Source: JAQBDA01 sp963709875 (GTDB lineage: Bacteria; Chloroflexota; Anaerolineae; Anaerolineales; UBA4823). From it: a stretch of DNA of 64,000 nucleotides. Shown one piece after another: positions 1-8,800 of this stretch. The DNA is taken from the NCBI GenBank assembly GCA_963709875.1, contig CAVPYB010000009.1, positions 248,001 to 312,000 of the forward strand, in the 5' to 3' direction. The translations under genes and the position numbers were made by a program. The notes below the pieces were generated by a model. It was given only the letters and a program-made list of their open reading frames with translations, was not told the origin of the DNA and ran no database searches. Numbering within the stretch: the first letter of the stretch is position 1; each line of letters starts with the position of its first letter.

Positions 1-63
1 ACTCTCTAGATCGATAGAGATAGATAAAATTATGTGGTTGCGGATAAAGAGTTTCGCCAGGTG

Positions 64-411
64 TCAGATTTCTTCATAAGCTGTGTATATGATTCGGTCG
101 GGTTCACCATCCAGAAATTCAGCCAATACCTGCCCTTCCCACACCTTCCAGTTCTCCGGATATTCTTCAGGGCTAATTGGCTCATCGACCGGTCCCCACA
201 GAGTCTCCCAGGCATCCAGACTCAAATAGACCCAGATAGCCGCGTAATGGTCCCGGCGAGCGCCCCGCAACCCCCGTATGAAATGGTACCCGACCAGTCC
301 CGGCAGCTGAAGAAGCCCCTCACGCTCAGCCTGGTGAATGGCGCTTTCAAAGGCTGCCTCATCAACTCCAGGCTTTAAGGTATATTCGTGAACGCTTATC
401 ACGCGCCCCAT
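64..411 (-). CDS. hypothetical protein, 115 aa, possible small alpha/beta-barrel fold
   Basis: A soluble 115-residue protein with no signal peptide or membrane segment. I do not recognise the family with certainty. The pattern (strand with VHEYTLKPG near the N-terminus, an acidic helix, a GYHFIRGLRG strand, then YAAIWVYLSLDAWE) resembles the small dimeric alpha/beta-barrel proteins, which often have a monooxygenase-like fold, but no catalytic residue can be named. The start is the ATG at 411, with no convincing Shine-Dalgarno sequence. It is the most distal of a run of minus-strand genes and lies 40 bp beyond the TfoX-like gene, so it may be co-transcribed with tsaD and its neighbours. Confidence 0.6.
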   Translation of the reverse strand: MGRVISVHEYTLKPGVDEAAFESAIHQAEREGLLQLPGLVGYHFIRGLRGARRDHYAAIWVYLSLDAWETLWGPVDEPISPEEYPENWKVWEGQVLAEFLDGEPDRIIYTAYEEI

Positions 412-451
412 CTGTATACTAATCGATCCTTTGATTCACACCTGCTGGTAG

Positions 452-706
452 CTAGCCCTCCCCCACTTCATGGCGCAGATTCATCTCCAGGTCTGGCGGC
501 AGCTCATTCCAGGGGAGGTCTAACAGTGCGCCTTGCAGCGCGTAGAGCATGTTCAACGACACCTTATCCGGAAATGCTTCTTTTGTTCGATGATAAGCCT
601 CAACCGCACCTACTTCTGACAGATCTTCAGCAGTCTGGATGCCCACGGCTTTTAGCCATTGGGCACTCTTCGGTCCAATATTACGCAGTGAAATCAGCGA
701 TGCCAT
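452..706 (-). CDS. TfoX C-terminal domain protein
   Basis: An 84-residue protein that matches the C-terminal domain of TfoX/Sxy competence regulators throughout: an opening helix-hairpin-helix (LRNIGPKSAQWLKAVGI), then ELGAVEAY-like and ALQGALLDLPWNELP segments. The N-terminal TfoX domain is absent, so this is a stand-alone helix-hairpin-helix protein. Such domains may bind DNA, but the role of solo versions is unknown. It lies 27 bp downstream of tsaD on the same strand and is probably co-transcribed with it. AAGGA just before the ATG could serve for ribosome binding. The family call is firm; the function is open. Confidence 0.8.
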   Translation of the reverse strand: MASLISLRNIGPKSAQWLKAVGIQTAEDLSEVGAVEAYHRTKEAFPDKVSLNMLYALQGALLDLPWNELPPDLEMNLRHEVGEG

Positions 707-733
707 TCCTTGTACTTACCTCTCTAAAGAATT

Positions 734-1786
734 TTATATCTCCGAAACTGGCCAGTTGGGGAGCGCATCCATCTCCAGCCCATCACGCTGACCGTTGATA
801 TATCGGTAGTAACCTGCTGCAGCGATCATTGCCGCATTATCCGTACACAGCTCGATGGGAGGGACGTGCACGGGAAGTGTGGATTGAACTTGCATCGACT
901 CGCGCAGCGCCTTGTTGGCCGATACACCGCCCGCCAAAAGGATGTCCTTCACCTTAAACGCCGAGGCTGCCCGCATGGTTTTTCCCACTAACACATCCAC
1001 CACGGCCTCCTGGAAACTGGCTGCCAGGTCAGGCACAGGCAGAGGTTGGTCCCGGCCTTCGATCTTTCGCACCTCACGCATTACAGCCGTCTTCAGACCG
1101 CTGAAGGAAAAATCCCAGGTGTCTTCCAGCCAGGCACGCGGGAAATCGAATGCCCGCGGGCTGCCGATCTCTGCAACCCTTTGGATCGCTGGTCCGCCTG
1201 GATAATCCAGCCCCAGCAGACGAGCGACTTTATCGAATGCTTCACCCGCAGCATCATCCAGAGTCGCTCCCAGGCGCCGGTACTGCAGATGGTCTTCCAT
1301 CAGGATCAGCTCTGAATGCCCTCCAGAGACGATCAATGCCAGCAGCGGGAAACGCGGCTCCCGGTTTGGCTCTGCATCCACCGAGTACAACCAGGCAGAA
1401 TACAGGTGAGCTTCCACGTGGTTCACTCCGATCAGCGGTAGATGGCTGCCTAATGACAATCCTTTGGCGACGTTTAGACCAACCACAAGGGACCCTGGTA
1501 AGCCAGGTCCGCGCGTAACCGCGATGGCATCCACGTCCTTCAATGTCAGGTGAGCCTGATACAGGGCCTGCTCCACGATAGCATAGATCGTCTGGATATG
1601 CTGTCGTGAGGCCACTTCAGGGAAGACCCCGCCATATTGTGCGTGGAGGTCGGCCTGGGAGGCAACCAGGTTGGACAAGATCACGCGCCCGTCTTCAACC
1701 ACTGAGGCGGCTGTCTCATCACAGGAAGTCTCGATACCCAGTATTCGCGCCGGCGGCAGCGGGTCATTTGAACTTGTTGCGCTCAT
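734..1786 (-). CDS. tsaD: tRNA N6-adenosine threonylcarbamoyltransferase TsaD
   Basis: TsaD transfers the threonylcarbamoyl group to A37 of ANN-decoding tRNAs as the catalytic subunit of the TsaBDE system in the cytoplasm. The protein is 350 aa, the usual length. It has ILGIETSCDET near residue 16, the metal-binding HVEAH at about 123-127, the LALIVSGGHSEL nucleotide-binding segment, GEAFDKVARLLGL and the late LLAGGVSANKALR motif. The start ATG follows a strong GGGAGG ribosome-binding site. It begins 17 bp after the M24 peptidase gene ends, which suggests an operon of peptidase, tsaD, tfoX-like and the small hypothetical gene. Confidence 0.96.
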   Translation of the reverse strand: MSATSSNDPLPPARILGIETSCDETAASVVEDGRVILSNLVASQADLHAQYGGVFPEVASRQHIQTIYAIVEQALYQAHLTLKDVDAIAVTRGPGLPGSLVVGLNVAKGLSLGSHLPLIGVNHVEAHLYSAWLYSVDAEPNREPRFPLLALIVSGGHSELILMEDHLQYRRLGATLDDAAGEAFDKVARLLGLDYPGGPAIQRVAEIGSPRAFDFPRAWLEDTWDFSFSGLKTAVMREVRKIEGRDQPLPVPDLAASFQEAVVDVLVGKTMRAASAFKVKDILLAGGVSANKALRESMQVQSTLPVHVPPIELCTDNAAMIAAAGYYRYINGQRDGLEMDALPNWPVSEI

Positions 1787-1802
1787 CTAGCCTCCCTTTT
1801 CA

Positions 1803-3038
1803 TCAGCTTTTTAGCGGCAATACCAGATCGAGCGGGTATTCTGCCAGCACTTCGAGCTCCCCATCGGGTCTGACCCAGACAGTATCTTCCAGGCGTACCC
1901 CCATCCCCCGTTCCGGGTAATACAGCCCGGGTTCAATGGTCACAACCGAGCCAGGCAGAAGCCTGTCCGCAAGATTGGCGCTGGTGCTGAACGCCGGCCG
2001 TTCATGGACGTGCAGACCAAGTCCGTGTCCTAAGCTGTGTACGTATCCATCTTCCGTCTGGGAGTTTTTCATTATGGTCGGGTGGTTCCGCTCTTCGAAG
2101 AGCTCGCAGGTCCGACGCTGATATTGTGGGCACTCCTCGCCGGCTTTTAACTCACTCATGATCTGAAGGTAAACAGCCAGAACGTCCTCATATAGGGCAA
2201 GTGCCTCATCCGAGGCGTATCCCAGGCACCAGGTGCGGGTGAAATCGTAGAAATATCCTCCTCCCTGCTCGCAGGGGAAGATATCGTAAATGATCGTTTG
2301 TCCCAAACGCAGAGCGTCCTGGGGTGTGCCGGCGCTGTGAGGGACTCCGGCATCCCTGCCAATCGCAAAGATCACACCTTCTGGAGCTTCTGAACCCTGC
2401 TCCAAAAGCCATTGGTTGATGCGCTGCTTTACATCCCCAATCATAACTGGTCTGCCATCAGGGAAGACCAGGACATCGTTCTCAACGCGTTGAGAGGTTA
2501 AGAACTCCGCTGTTTGTCCAACAACAGACACCGTAATCTGTCCCATCCGTCTGATTCGTTCGACCTCAGCCTCATCTTTGGTCGCCATTGCAGTCAGCAG
2601 AACCGTATCACCCACTTCTCCTACGACGGTCAGACCGGGCATGGCTTCCTGTAATCCCGAAAAAATCCCGTAGGTATATCCCGCATCCACTTTTCCATAA
2701 ACTGCCAATCGCCCGGATGTAATGCCCAAATCGCTGAGCATCTCCTTATAACGCAGGATGGTCGCCTCCCTAACATTGCCATCAGTCTGCTTCAGGAGCT
2801 CACTGTATTTATAATCCGCCAGATTCCGAGTGTGAAGACCTGTCTTTGAAGCCTCATCTCGCTCCATAGAGTTGTGAAACAGGACCGGGGTAGACCCGCG
2901 CACTTTGATCAGATCAGCGTTGGAAATATGACCCCCGCCGGTGAAATAATACATCGCAGGATTGTGCTGGGCAGGACCGGTCACCAACAGGGCATCCAAC
3001 TGGTTGGCTTCCATTAGTACGTCGATATCACTCTTCAT
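1803..3038 (-). CDS. M24-family metallopeptidase (Xaa-Pro aminopeptidase-like)
   Basis: A cytoplasmic dinuclear-metal peptidase of the creatinase/prolidase (M24) family, which typically releases residues before proline. The N-terminal non-catalytic domain takes about the first 170 residues. The catalytic pita-bread fold shows the expected metal ligands: Asp in YDIFPCEQGG and FYDFTRTW, His in HSLGHGLGLHVHERP, Glu in VTIEPGLYY and Glu in VRLEDTVWV. I place the start at the ATG at 3038, which has GGAGA five bases upstream; a TTG five codons earlier is less likely. It lies directly upstream of tsaD. The exact substrate cannot be told. Confidence 0.9.
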   Translation of the reverse strand: MKSDIDVLMEANQLDALLVTGPAQHNPAMYYFTGGGHISNADLIKVRGSTPVLFHNSMERDEASKTGLHTRNLADYKYSELLKQTDGNVREATILRYKEMLSDLGITSGRLAVYGKVDAGYTYGIFSGLQEAMPGLTVVGEVGDTVLLTAMATKDEAEVERIRRMGQITVSVVGQTAEFLTSQRVENDVLVFPDGRPVMIGDVKQRINQWLLEQGSEAPEGVIFAIGRDAGVPHSAGTPQDALRLGQTIIYDIFPCEQGGGYFYDFTRTWCLGYASDEALALYEDVLAVYLQIMSELKAGEECPQYQRRTCELFEERNHPTIMKNSQTEDGYVHSLGHGLGLHVHERPAFSTSANLADRLLPGSVVTIEPGLYYPERGMGVRLEDTVWVRPDGELEVLAEYPLDLVLPLKS

Positions 3039-3125
3039 ATTTCTCTCCAACAAAGCCTTTGTTCTGAAGTGTTTGGGAGTTCTTCTCCTCCCATATTACA
3101 GCGTTGATTTCCAACTATCGGTATA

Positions 3126-4472
3126 TTATAAAATGCCGCGCAGTCCTGCCAGCATTGTCTCTTCTTCCTCGGGCAGCACAGTGCGAGGGTCGAGCAGCAC
3201 CGCATCGTCCTGGGAGCGTGCGATCACAGGAGGGTTAAGATTGCGCAGCTTCTCCAGGAACCGTTGATGATTGCGCACACGAAGCGCCAGCAAAAATGTG
3301 GGCAGTGTCTCACCCGGCAGGCTGCCACCACCAACCGTCGATTCTCCGGAGACCACTTCTCCGATACCAATTTCGTTCGCCCATCGCTGGGCAACCAGCC
3401 TGATCTCATCCGATTGCAGCGCGATCATGCGCCAGACCGGGATATTCTGGATGGCCTCATCTTTCAGGTAATGCAGCAAAGTGGCAGTGAGCGCTGAGAG
3501 ACAGAGCTTATCGGCACGGATTGCGCGTGCCAGGGGATGCTTTTTCAGCTTTGCGACCAAGTCAGCCCTGCCAACGATGATCCCTGCCTGCGGACCTCCG
3601 AGAAGCTTATCCCCCGAGAAGCACACCAGGTCTGCTCCCGCCTGAAGCGATTCCTGCACCATGGGCTCGTGCCCCAGCCCATACTGGGCGGTATCCAGCA
3701 GAGAACCTGAGCCGAGGTCATCCAGCAGAGGGATGCCGACAGCTCTGGCAACCTGGGCAATTTCATACAGCTCAGGTTCGCTGGTAAATCCGACGATCTG
3801 GAAATTCGACCGGTGGGCGCGCATGAACAGCGCCGGTTTATCTACCAAGGCAGCCTCGTAATCGTGCAAATGCACCCGGTTTGTGGTGCCCACCTCGACC
3901 AGCCTGGCGCCAGACTGCTTCATAACGTCTGGTATGCGAAAGCCGCCACCGATCTCTACTAGCTGCGAGCGAGCGATGACCACCGCTCTGCGCCGGGCCA
4001 GGGCGGTCAGCACCAGCATCACGGCGGCAGCATTATTATTCACCACAACAGCAGCTTCCGCACCGGTCAACCGGCTGAGCAGCCCCTCAGCATGGGAAAG
4101 CCTCGAGCCGCGTTTGCCTTTCTTTATATCGTATTCGAGATTGGTATAACCGAGAGCGGCCTGCCTGGCAGCCTGCACAGCCGCGCGGCTGAGCGGAGCC
4201 CGACCGAGATTGGTGTGCAGGATTACTCCGGAGGCATTGATGACCGGCAGCAGGGTGGGTTTCACGGTCTCTTCGACTATTCTGCGCGTTTGCTCGACCA
4301 GTTCACTGCTATCTGGCACATTGCCTGTTTGTGGGTAATTTTGCCTGGCTTCCTCTAAGGCCTGCCGGACCGCAGCCAGGGTAAGCGGTCGCCCGTAGGC
4401 GGCGGCTAATTCCAGCACATCAGGAGATTGAAGGATTTGCTCAACGGAAGGAAGAGAACGCAAAGAATCCAT
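3126..4472 (-). CDS. selA: L-seryl-tRNA(Sec) selenium transferase SelA
   Basis: SelA converts seryl-tRNA(Sec) to selenocysteinyl-tRNA(Sec) using selenophosphate; it is a large PLP enzyme of the cytoplasm. At 448 aa it is essentially full length. Visible hallmarks are the N-terminal helical domain (LPSVEQILQSP), PVINASGVILHTNLGRAPLS near residue 76, NLEYDIKKGKRGSR, VVNNNAAAV, and the PLP-lysine segment CFSGDKLLGGPQAG with Lys at about 289. No selB, selC or selD is seen in the window. Its presence matters because two genes further along (39219-39602 and 44203-44771) have in-frame TGA codons at expected cysteine positions. It is transcribed alone or with the small membrane gene downstream of the GTPase. 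Confidence 0.96.
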   Translation of the reverse strand: MDSLRSLPSVEQILQSPDVLELAAAYGRPLTLAAVRQALEEARQNYPQTGNVPDSSELVEQTRRIVEETVKPTLLPVINASGVILHTNLGRAPLSRAAVQAARQAALGYTNLEYDIKKGKRGSRLSHAEGLLSRLTGAEAAVVVNNNAAAVMLVLTALARRRAVVIARSQLVEIGGGFRIPDVMKQSGARLVEVGTTNRVHLHDYEAALVDKPALFMRAHRSNFQIVGFTSEPELYEIAQVARAVGIPLLDDLGSGSLLDTAQYGLGHEPMVQESLQAGADLVCFSGDKLLGGPQAGIIVGRADLVAKLKKHPLARAIRADKLCLSALTATLLHYLKDEAIQNIPVWRMIALQSDEIRLVAQRWANEIGIGEVVSGESTVGGGSLPGETLPTFLLALRVRNHQRFLEKLRNLNPPVIARSQDDAVLLDPRTVLPEEEETMLAGLRGIL

Positions 4473-4541
4473 AGAACTCGATTTGCAGCCTATTGTATCA
4501 GCCTGCCTGTACAGGTACGGATAAGAAATGCTTGAAGCGGT

Positions 4542-4946
4542 CTATGGGCTGCTTTCCGGCTTCCACTGGCTCCGCTCGCGCAATCTCAGCAGCCATTCAA
4601 TTATCACAAACCCTAAAAGCAGCAGCAATGCCAAGGCTGGGGTCAGGACTCTACCAATTTGCAGCCACGCAAGCGTCGGAAAATAGATCCCTACCCACAA
4701 TGCCTGCCGTAGGATTACGGAACCAGTTGGTGGAGGAGTGCTCGGAAACCGGCGGTTCAGGAACGCCATCGCCGGCAAGGCAGTACCGGTGATTGCCAAA
4801 ACGCTCAGGAAGAAAAATAGCCAGCGCGGGCCGACAGTTGGGCGGGTGAAAATCACCAGATATATCAGACCGCCCCAACCAACCAATGCCAGGAATATGG
4901 CAGCAGGCAGGAACTTCCTTACCGGGGGTGAGATTATTGAATCCAT
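4542..4946 (-). CDS. small integral membrane protein, unknown function
   Basis: A 134-residue protein with about four hydrophobic segments: near 12-32 (LPAAIFLALVGWGGLIYLVI), 42-60, 78-98 and 103-120, ending in a charged cytoplasmic tail (LLRLRERSQWKPESSP). I do not recognise a named family, although similar short four-helix proteins are common in Chloroflexota. The gene starts 21 bp after the dynamin-like GTPase stop codon, so the two are probably co-transcribed. This raises the possibility of a membrane partner for the GTPase. No catalytic residues are visible. Confidence 0.7.
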   Translation of the reverse strand: MDSIISPPVRKFLPAAIFLALVGWGGLIYLVIFTRPTVGPRWLFFFLSVLAITGTALPAMAFLNRRFPSTPPPTGSVILRQALWVGIYFPTLAWLQIGRVLTPALALLLLLGFVIIEWLLRLRERSQWKPESSP

Positions 4947-4966
4947 GGCAGTTTATTATTTTGATC

Positions 4967-6694
4967 CTACATATCGTCGACTCTGGTCTCCAGATTGACC
5001 AGCTGCTGGCGAATGCTATCGAAATTCGACCGGGCATCATTCAATTTGGTTTTTTCGGCACGCACGAAGCGTGTGTAAGGAGCAACCGCATCATTGATCT
5101 GCTGGATGCTGCGGTTTATCTCCTGGTTGAATTGTTCATGGAGAGACTGCACCAGCTGCTCGCGCATCTGTCCGATCTTCTCCCGCATCTCAATTTTGGC
5201 TTGCCTGCGCCTGGCCGGAATGATGAACAGCCCAAGAGCAGCCATCAGACTGGCAAGAAGCACACCGGTTACGTCTGCGGCAGCCGTTGTGGCCAATATT
5301 GCAATTATTGTTCCCAGACCGACCGCACTGACCTCAGCTGCAGCAAGTGCGGCGACTGCGCTCTGGGCATTGGCCGCGATCGTCTCAGCTTCCCTTTCCC
5401 GGTTATAAGTCTCTACCACTTGATGGGTGTCCCTGCCCAGCTCATCGATCAGCCGCTGCCTGTCATGGTGGAAACCGCTGCCCACTGCATCTCCGACAAT
5501 ACGATCGCGGTGCTGCCGGCGGCGTTCGGCCAAATGCTCCATGACCGCCTGCCATTGGCGCAGGTCTGAATCCACCAGCCAATCGATGAGTTCCGCCACT
5601 TTTCGCTCGATCTGCTGAGGCGTGTCGGCAACAACAACCTGGGTGAACTCCCTCTGTATGCGATCCTTGTTGACCAGGTCGAAAATGCGTCCCAGCCGCA
5701 AGGTTTCATCGAAATAATCCTGCCCACGCTGCTCCATTCCTAGAAGCAGATTGTCGATATCCGCCATGCGGAATTCGAAATCCCGGGTCATGTCTTCTCG
5801 GTAGATCGCCAGCTGGGATTCGACATCTTCCAGCATGGCAAAATCCGCGCTCAACAGGTTAAGGCGCTCTTCGATTGTCTCAAGATATTTTTCAACCAGA
5901 TGCTTACCAACCCCTAAGGGATTTAGAAACTTCAACCGCAAGCGACCTGTCTCGTCCAGCGTGTTCTGGATGAAGTCCTCTAGAGAGCCAAAGCGGCTGT
6001 CAATCCACAGTTCAGGCTCACCCAGCTTGGCTCGCTGCGCCAAGCGGGCGCTGACAGGGAATATCTCAGGTGTGATGCCGACCAGAGCGCGAGAGTTTTC
6101 GGCAATAAAACTCTCTACCTGGGAAAGCTCGTCCTCATCCTGAAAAAGGTCGATTTTATTCAGCACGACGACAACTTTCTTGCCCCACTCGCGGATGCGC
6201 TCTAAAAATGCCCGCTCGCTCTCCGTGAACGGGCGATCTGCTGAAGTGATAAAGAGCACCAGATCGGAGCGGGGAACGAATTGTGAGGTGATCTCTTCAT
6301 GTTTGCGGATAATGGCATTTGTGCCTGGTGTGTCGACGATGCTGATTTCGTTCAGCATCTCCAGAGGGGCGGTGACGGTGTATATATCCCCATTCTCGAC
6401 CACACGAGCTTGCTCTTCGCCATAACGAAGCACCTGGATATGTGTGGTGGTCGGCGTAACGCCTTCCTTTAACATTTTCTGCCCTAAGAGAGCATTGATA
6501 AAGGCGCTCTTTCCGGCGTTGAATTCCCCAACCACGACAAGTAAAAACAGCTCATCGAGCTGTCTTATAGACTGCGCCAGGGCGACCTCATCAGCCTCTT
6601 CGGCTCCAAACTGCACCAGACCAACCCGCAGGTCGTTCAGCAGGTTGCGCTCGTCAGCCAGAATGGCTTCCTGTACCTTATTGAGAATTCGCAT
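4967..6694 (-). CDS. dynamin-family (bacterial dynamin-like) GTPase
   Basis: Bacterial dynamin-like proteins are large self-assembling GTPases that bind and remodel membranes. This one is about 575 aa. It shows the P-loop in VVGEFNAGKSAFINALLG (about residues 55-72), a switch threonine in GVTPTTTH, VDTPGTNAI as G3 and VLNKIDLF as G4. A long helical stalk follows, then two adjacent hydrophobic stretches in the last third (GLGTIIAILATTAAADV and LLASLMAALGLFIIP) flanked by basic residues, consistent with a membrane paddle, and a C-terminal coiled coil. The start is taken as ATG 6694, because the upstream TTG at 6739 is the -35 box of a near-perfect promoter; AGGA precedes the ATG. Confidence 0.88.
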   Translation of the reverse strand: MRILNKVQEAILADERNLLNDLRVGLVQFGAEEADEVALAQSIRQLDELFLLVVVGEFNAGKSAFINALLGQKMLKEGVTPTTTHIQVLRYGEEQARVVENGDIYTVTAPLEMLNEISIVDTPGTNAIIRKHEEITSQFVPRSDLVLFITSADRPFTESERAFLERIREWGKKVVVVLNKIDLFQDEDELSQVESFIAENSRALVGITPEIFPVSARLAQRAKLGEPELWIDSRFGSLEDFIQNTLDETGRLRLKFLNPLGVGKHLVEKYLETIEERLNLLSADFAMLEDVESQLAIYREDMTRDFEFRMADIDNLLLGMEQRGQDYFDETLRLGRIFDLVNKDRIQREFTQVVVADTPQQIERKVAELIDWLVDSDLRQWQAVMEHLAERRRQHRDRIVGDAVGSGFHHDRQRLIDELGRDTHQVVETYNREREAETIAANAQSAVAALAAAEVSAVGLGTIIAILATTAAADVTGVLLASLMAALGLFIIPARRRQAKIEMREKIGQMREQLVQSLHEQFNQEINRSIQQINDAVAPYTRFVRAEKTKLNDARSNFDSIRQQLVNLETRVDDM

Positions 6695-6710
6695 ATATGT
6701 CCTGGGCTGA

Positions 6711-6739
6711 ATTATAGCATCCCCCAAGAGGAGGGTCAA
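6711..6739 (-). promoter_or_regulatory. sigma-70-type promoter of the dynamin-like GTPase gene
   Basis: On the minus strand TTGACC (6739-6734) and a perfect TATAAT (6716-6711) are separated by exactly 17 bp. Transcription would start near 6704, leaving a leader of about ten bases with AGGA before ATG 6694. The promoter overlaps the TTG that would otherwise be called as the start codon, so it decides the gene's N-terminus. Confidence 0.75.
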
Positions 6740-6778
6740 CGAATGGTTTACGGCGGAGATCGCGTTTCTATACCCCGT

Positions 6779-7681
6779 TCAGCGAGCCCGGAACAGGCGA
6801 GCCCTCATATTCCCATTCGCCGAGGTGAGCAGTGCCAGACCGGAGAAGATCAGCAAAATTCCCAACGCGGCAGTCACGGTCAGAGTCTCCCCGAGCACGA
6901 CCACTCCCAAGAATCCTGCGGTCAGGGGTTCAGCCAGGGTCAAGGTGGCCGCGGTTGCCACCGGTACCAGCTTCAACCCCTGAGCGAAGAGCGAATACGC
7001 TATGCCCACGGTAATCAGCCCAAGATGGATGGCAACCGCCATTCCGCGGGGGGTGAGCAGCCAACTCAGGTCAACTGCGAGGAGCAGCGGTAGGATAAGT
7101 ATCGTCCCCAGGTTAAATGTGACCGCCATCACGGCTTGCGGCTCTCGTTCTTGGAGCAGGCCTTTGCTCACAACGGTAAAGACAGCGTAAGCCGCCCCTG
7201 CCCCGATCGCCAGGATGATCCCCCCAGCATCGATCTGGATGCTCTCACCGGCTGCGACCAACAGCCCGCAGCCAATCACGGAAAGGACAGTTGCACCTGC
7301 CCAGGTCCTCCCTGCTCGCTCACCGCGTACCAGGAAACCGATCCCCCCAGCCAGGATTGGAGAGCTGCCGATACCGACAATCGTGCCAACTGCCACCCCT
7401 GTCCTGGCGACACCGGCAAAAAACAGCAGCTGGTATGCAGCCATGCTGGCGCCGGCGATCAGGGTAGTGAGAAGTGGCCAGCGTCCGGCCTGACGGAGTG
7501 AGCCGCGCAGCAATGCGATGACCAGTAGGATCACGCCGCCGAACAGCAAACGGACAGCTCCGATACTCGCTGGTTGAGCTCCAGGTGGAGCCAAAGCCTG
7601 GGCTGTTCCAGTAGTACCCCACAGAACCGCAGCAACCAGGACCAGCCAGGTCCCCCGGCCCTGAAAAGGTTCAGCGCTCAA
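6779..7681 (-). CDS. EamA/DMT-family transporter
   Basis: A 300-residue inner-membrane protein with ten predicted transmembrane helices arranged as two EamA repeats of about 140 residues each (LVLVAAVLWGTTGTAQAL at the N-terminus, GIILAIGAGAAYAVFTVVSKGLL at the start of the second). Drug/metabolite transporters of this type usually export amino acids or other small metabolites; the substrate cannot be predicted here. The start codon appears to be TTG at 7681 with no clear Shine-Dalgarno sequence. It is divergent from the S1-domain gene, whose promoter lies in the shared intergenic region. Confidence 0.88.
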   Translation of the reverse strand: MSAEPFQGRGTWLVLVAAVLWGTTGTAQALAPPGAQPASIGAVRLLFGGVILLVIALLRGSLRQAGRWPLLTTLIAGASMAAYQLLFFAGVARTGVAVGTIVGIGSSPILAGGIGFLVRGERAGRTWAGATVLSVIGCGLLVAAGESIQIDAGGIILAIGAGAAYAVFTVVSKGLLQEREPQAVMAVTFNLGTILILPLLLAVDLSWLLTPRGMAVAIHLGLITVGIAYSLFAQGLKLVPVATAATLTLAEPLTAGFLGVVVLGETLTVTAALGILLIFSGLALLTSANGNMRARLFRAR

Positions 7682-7737
7682 TCGTCCGCCAAGTTAAATT
7701 TTTGGTTAGAGATGCGACAAACATGCATTTGTGATCT

Positions 7738-7766
7738 TTGACATTTTATCATGCGCAAGGTATAAT
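7738..7766 (+). promoter_or_regulatory. consensus sigma-70-type promoter upstream of the S1-domain gene
   Basis: TTGACA at 7738-7743 and TATAAT at 7761-7766 are both perfect consensus hexamers with a 17-bp spacer. The predicted start near 7773 gives a leader of about 125 bases before the S1-domain gene at 7900. This is the strongest promoter visible in the window. Confidence 0.85.
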
Positions 7767-7899
7767 CCAATTTCGCGGGTGCTCTCAGAAGTCTATGGGA
7801 TATCCCGCATTATCTTGAGAAATCCGGCTGCTGGAAGTATGTATCCAAAAAATATGCGTTTTCAGCACCGAACGAGTTTATGATTTGGAGATCAGTGCT

Positions 7900-8682
7900 A
7901 TGGATACAGAAATAGTAGCTGCCACTGAAAGCACAGAGAGCATCAGTATACAAGACCTGAAACGGAAGATGAAGGTAACCGGTAAGGTTGTTAAGACCAC
8001 CCTGGCAGGGGCGGTGGTCGATATTGGCGTATCTGTTCCCGGAGTAATCCATATATCTCAGCTCCAGGCCGAAGCAACAAACCGGGTGGAAGACGTCGTC
8101 CAGCCCGGCCAGGAAGTCGAGGTCTGGATCAAGCGTGTAGATCTGAAGAAGAACCGCATCGAGCTGACGATGATCCCGCCGCTGGATCTTGAGTGGCGAG
8201 AGATTGAGAAGGGGATGGTTCTTAAGGGTAAGATCACCCGGCTGGAGAAATTCGGTGCCTTTGTCGATATCGGAGCAGAACGCCCGGGGTTGATACACAT
8301 CAGTGAGATGACTCACGGGTATATCAAGACCCCCGGTGAAGTTGTGAACGAAGGTGAAGAAGTCGAAGTTAAGGTGCTGGATTATAACCGCCGCAAGAAG
8401 CAGATCAAGCTGAGTATGAAAGCGCTGGAGGAAAGCCCAATCCAGGCAACCAGATCATCCCAGCCGCGGAAGGCAAAAGATAAAGAACCTGCGCCTGAAA
8501 TCGAACCCGAAGAGCCCGTACCGACGGCGATGGAGGTTGCCCTGCGGGAGGCAATGGAACGCAACAAAACCCAGGAAAGCCCTTCCCAACCGAAAAGCCG
8601 GCGGAAATCTTCCCTCGATGAGAATGAAATGGGTGATATCCTCAACCGGACGCTGGAAAACAAGGTGCAGTCAACGAAATAA
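7900..8682 (+). CDS. S1 RNA-binding domain protein (two S1 domains)
   Basis: A 260-residue protein with two OB-fold S1 domains in tandem: roughly residues 24-95 (VTGKVVKTTLAGAVVDIGV, PGVIHISQL) and 108-180 (LKGKITRLEKFGAFVDIGAE, PGLIHISEM, VKVLDYNRRKKQIKLSM). A charged, probably disordered tail rich in Glu, Lys and Pro follows. It resembles shortened ribosomal protein S1 or general stress protein 13-type RNA-binding proteins, and probably binds mRNA or ribosomes. ATG 7900 has GGAG nine bases upstream and is preferred over the TTG at 7885. It is driven by the consensus promoter at 7738-7766. Confidence 0.88.
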   Translation: MDTEIVAATESTESISIQDLKRKMKVTGKVVKTTLAGAVVDIGVSVPGVIHISQLQAEATNRVEDVVQPGQEVEVWIKRVDLKKNRIELTMIPPLDLEWREIEKGMVLKGKITRLEKFGAFVDIGAERPGLIHISEMTHGYIKTPGEVVNEGEEVEVKVLDYNRRKKQIKLSMKALEESPIQATRSSQPRKAKDKEPAPEIEPEEPVPTAMEVALREAMERNKTQESPSQPKSRRKSSLDENEMGDILNRTLENKVQSTK

Positions 8683-8775
8683 CCGCACGAATTACAATCC
8701 GCTCTAACCGGGGCTGTGCCTGCTAAAACACCCCCAACTCTCTCCCGAGTGCGTAAGTCTTATATGTAATAAAAA

Positions 8776-8797
8776 GCCCCCTCTTTACAGAGGGGGC
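8776..8797 (-). terminator. GC-rich hairpin with T-run on the minus strand
   Basis: A nine-base-pair stem (8776-8784 with 8789-8797) closes a four-base loop. It is preceded on the plus strand by AAAAA (8771-8775), so a U-tract follows it only in minus-strand transcripts. It could end antisense transcripts running out of gmhA through gmhB. As a plus-strand terminator for the S1 gene it would lack a U-tract. Confidence 0.6.
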
Positions 8798-8800
8798 GAT

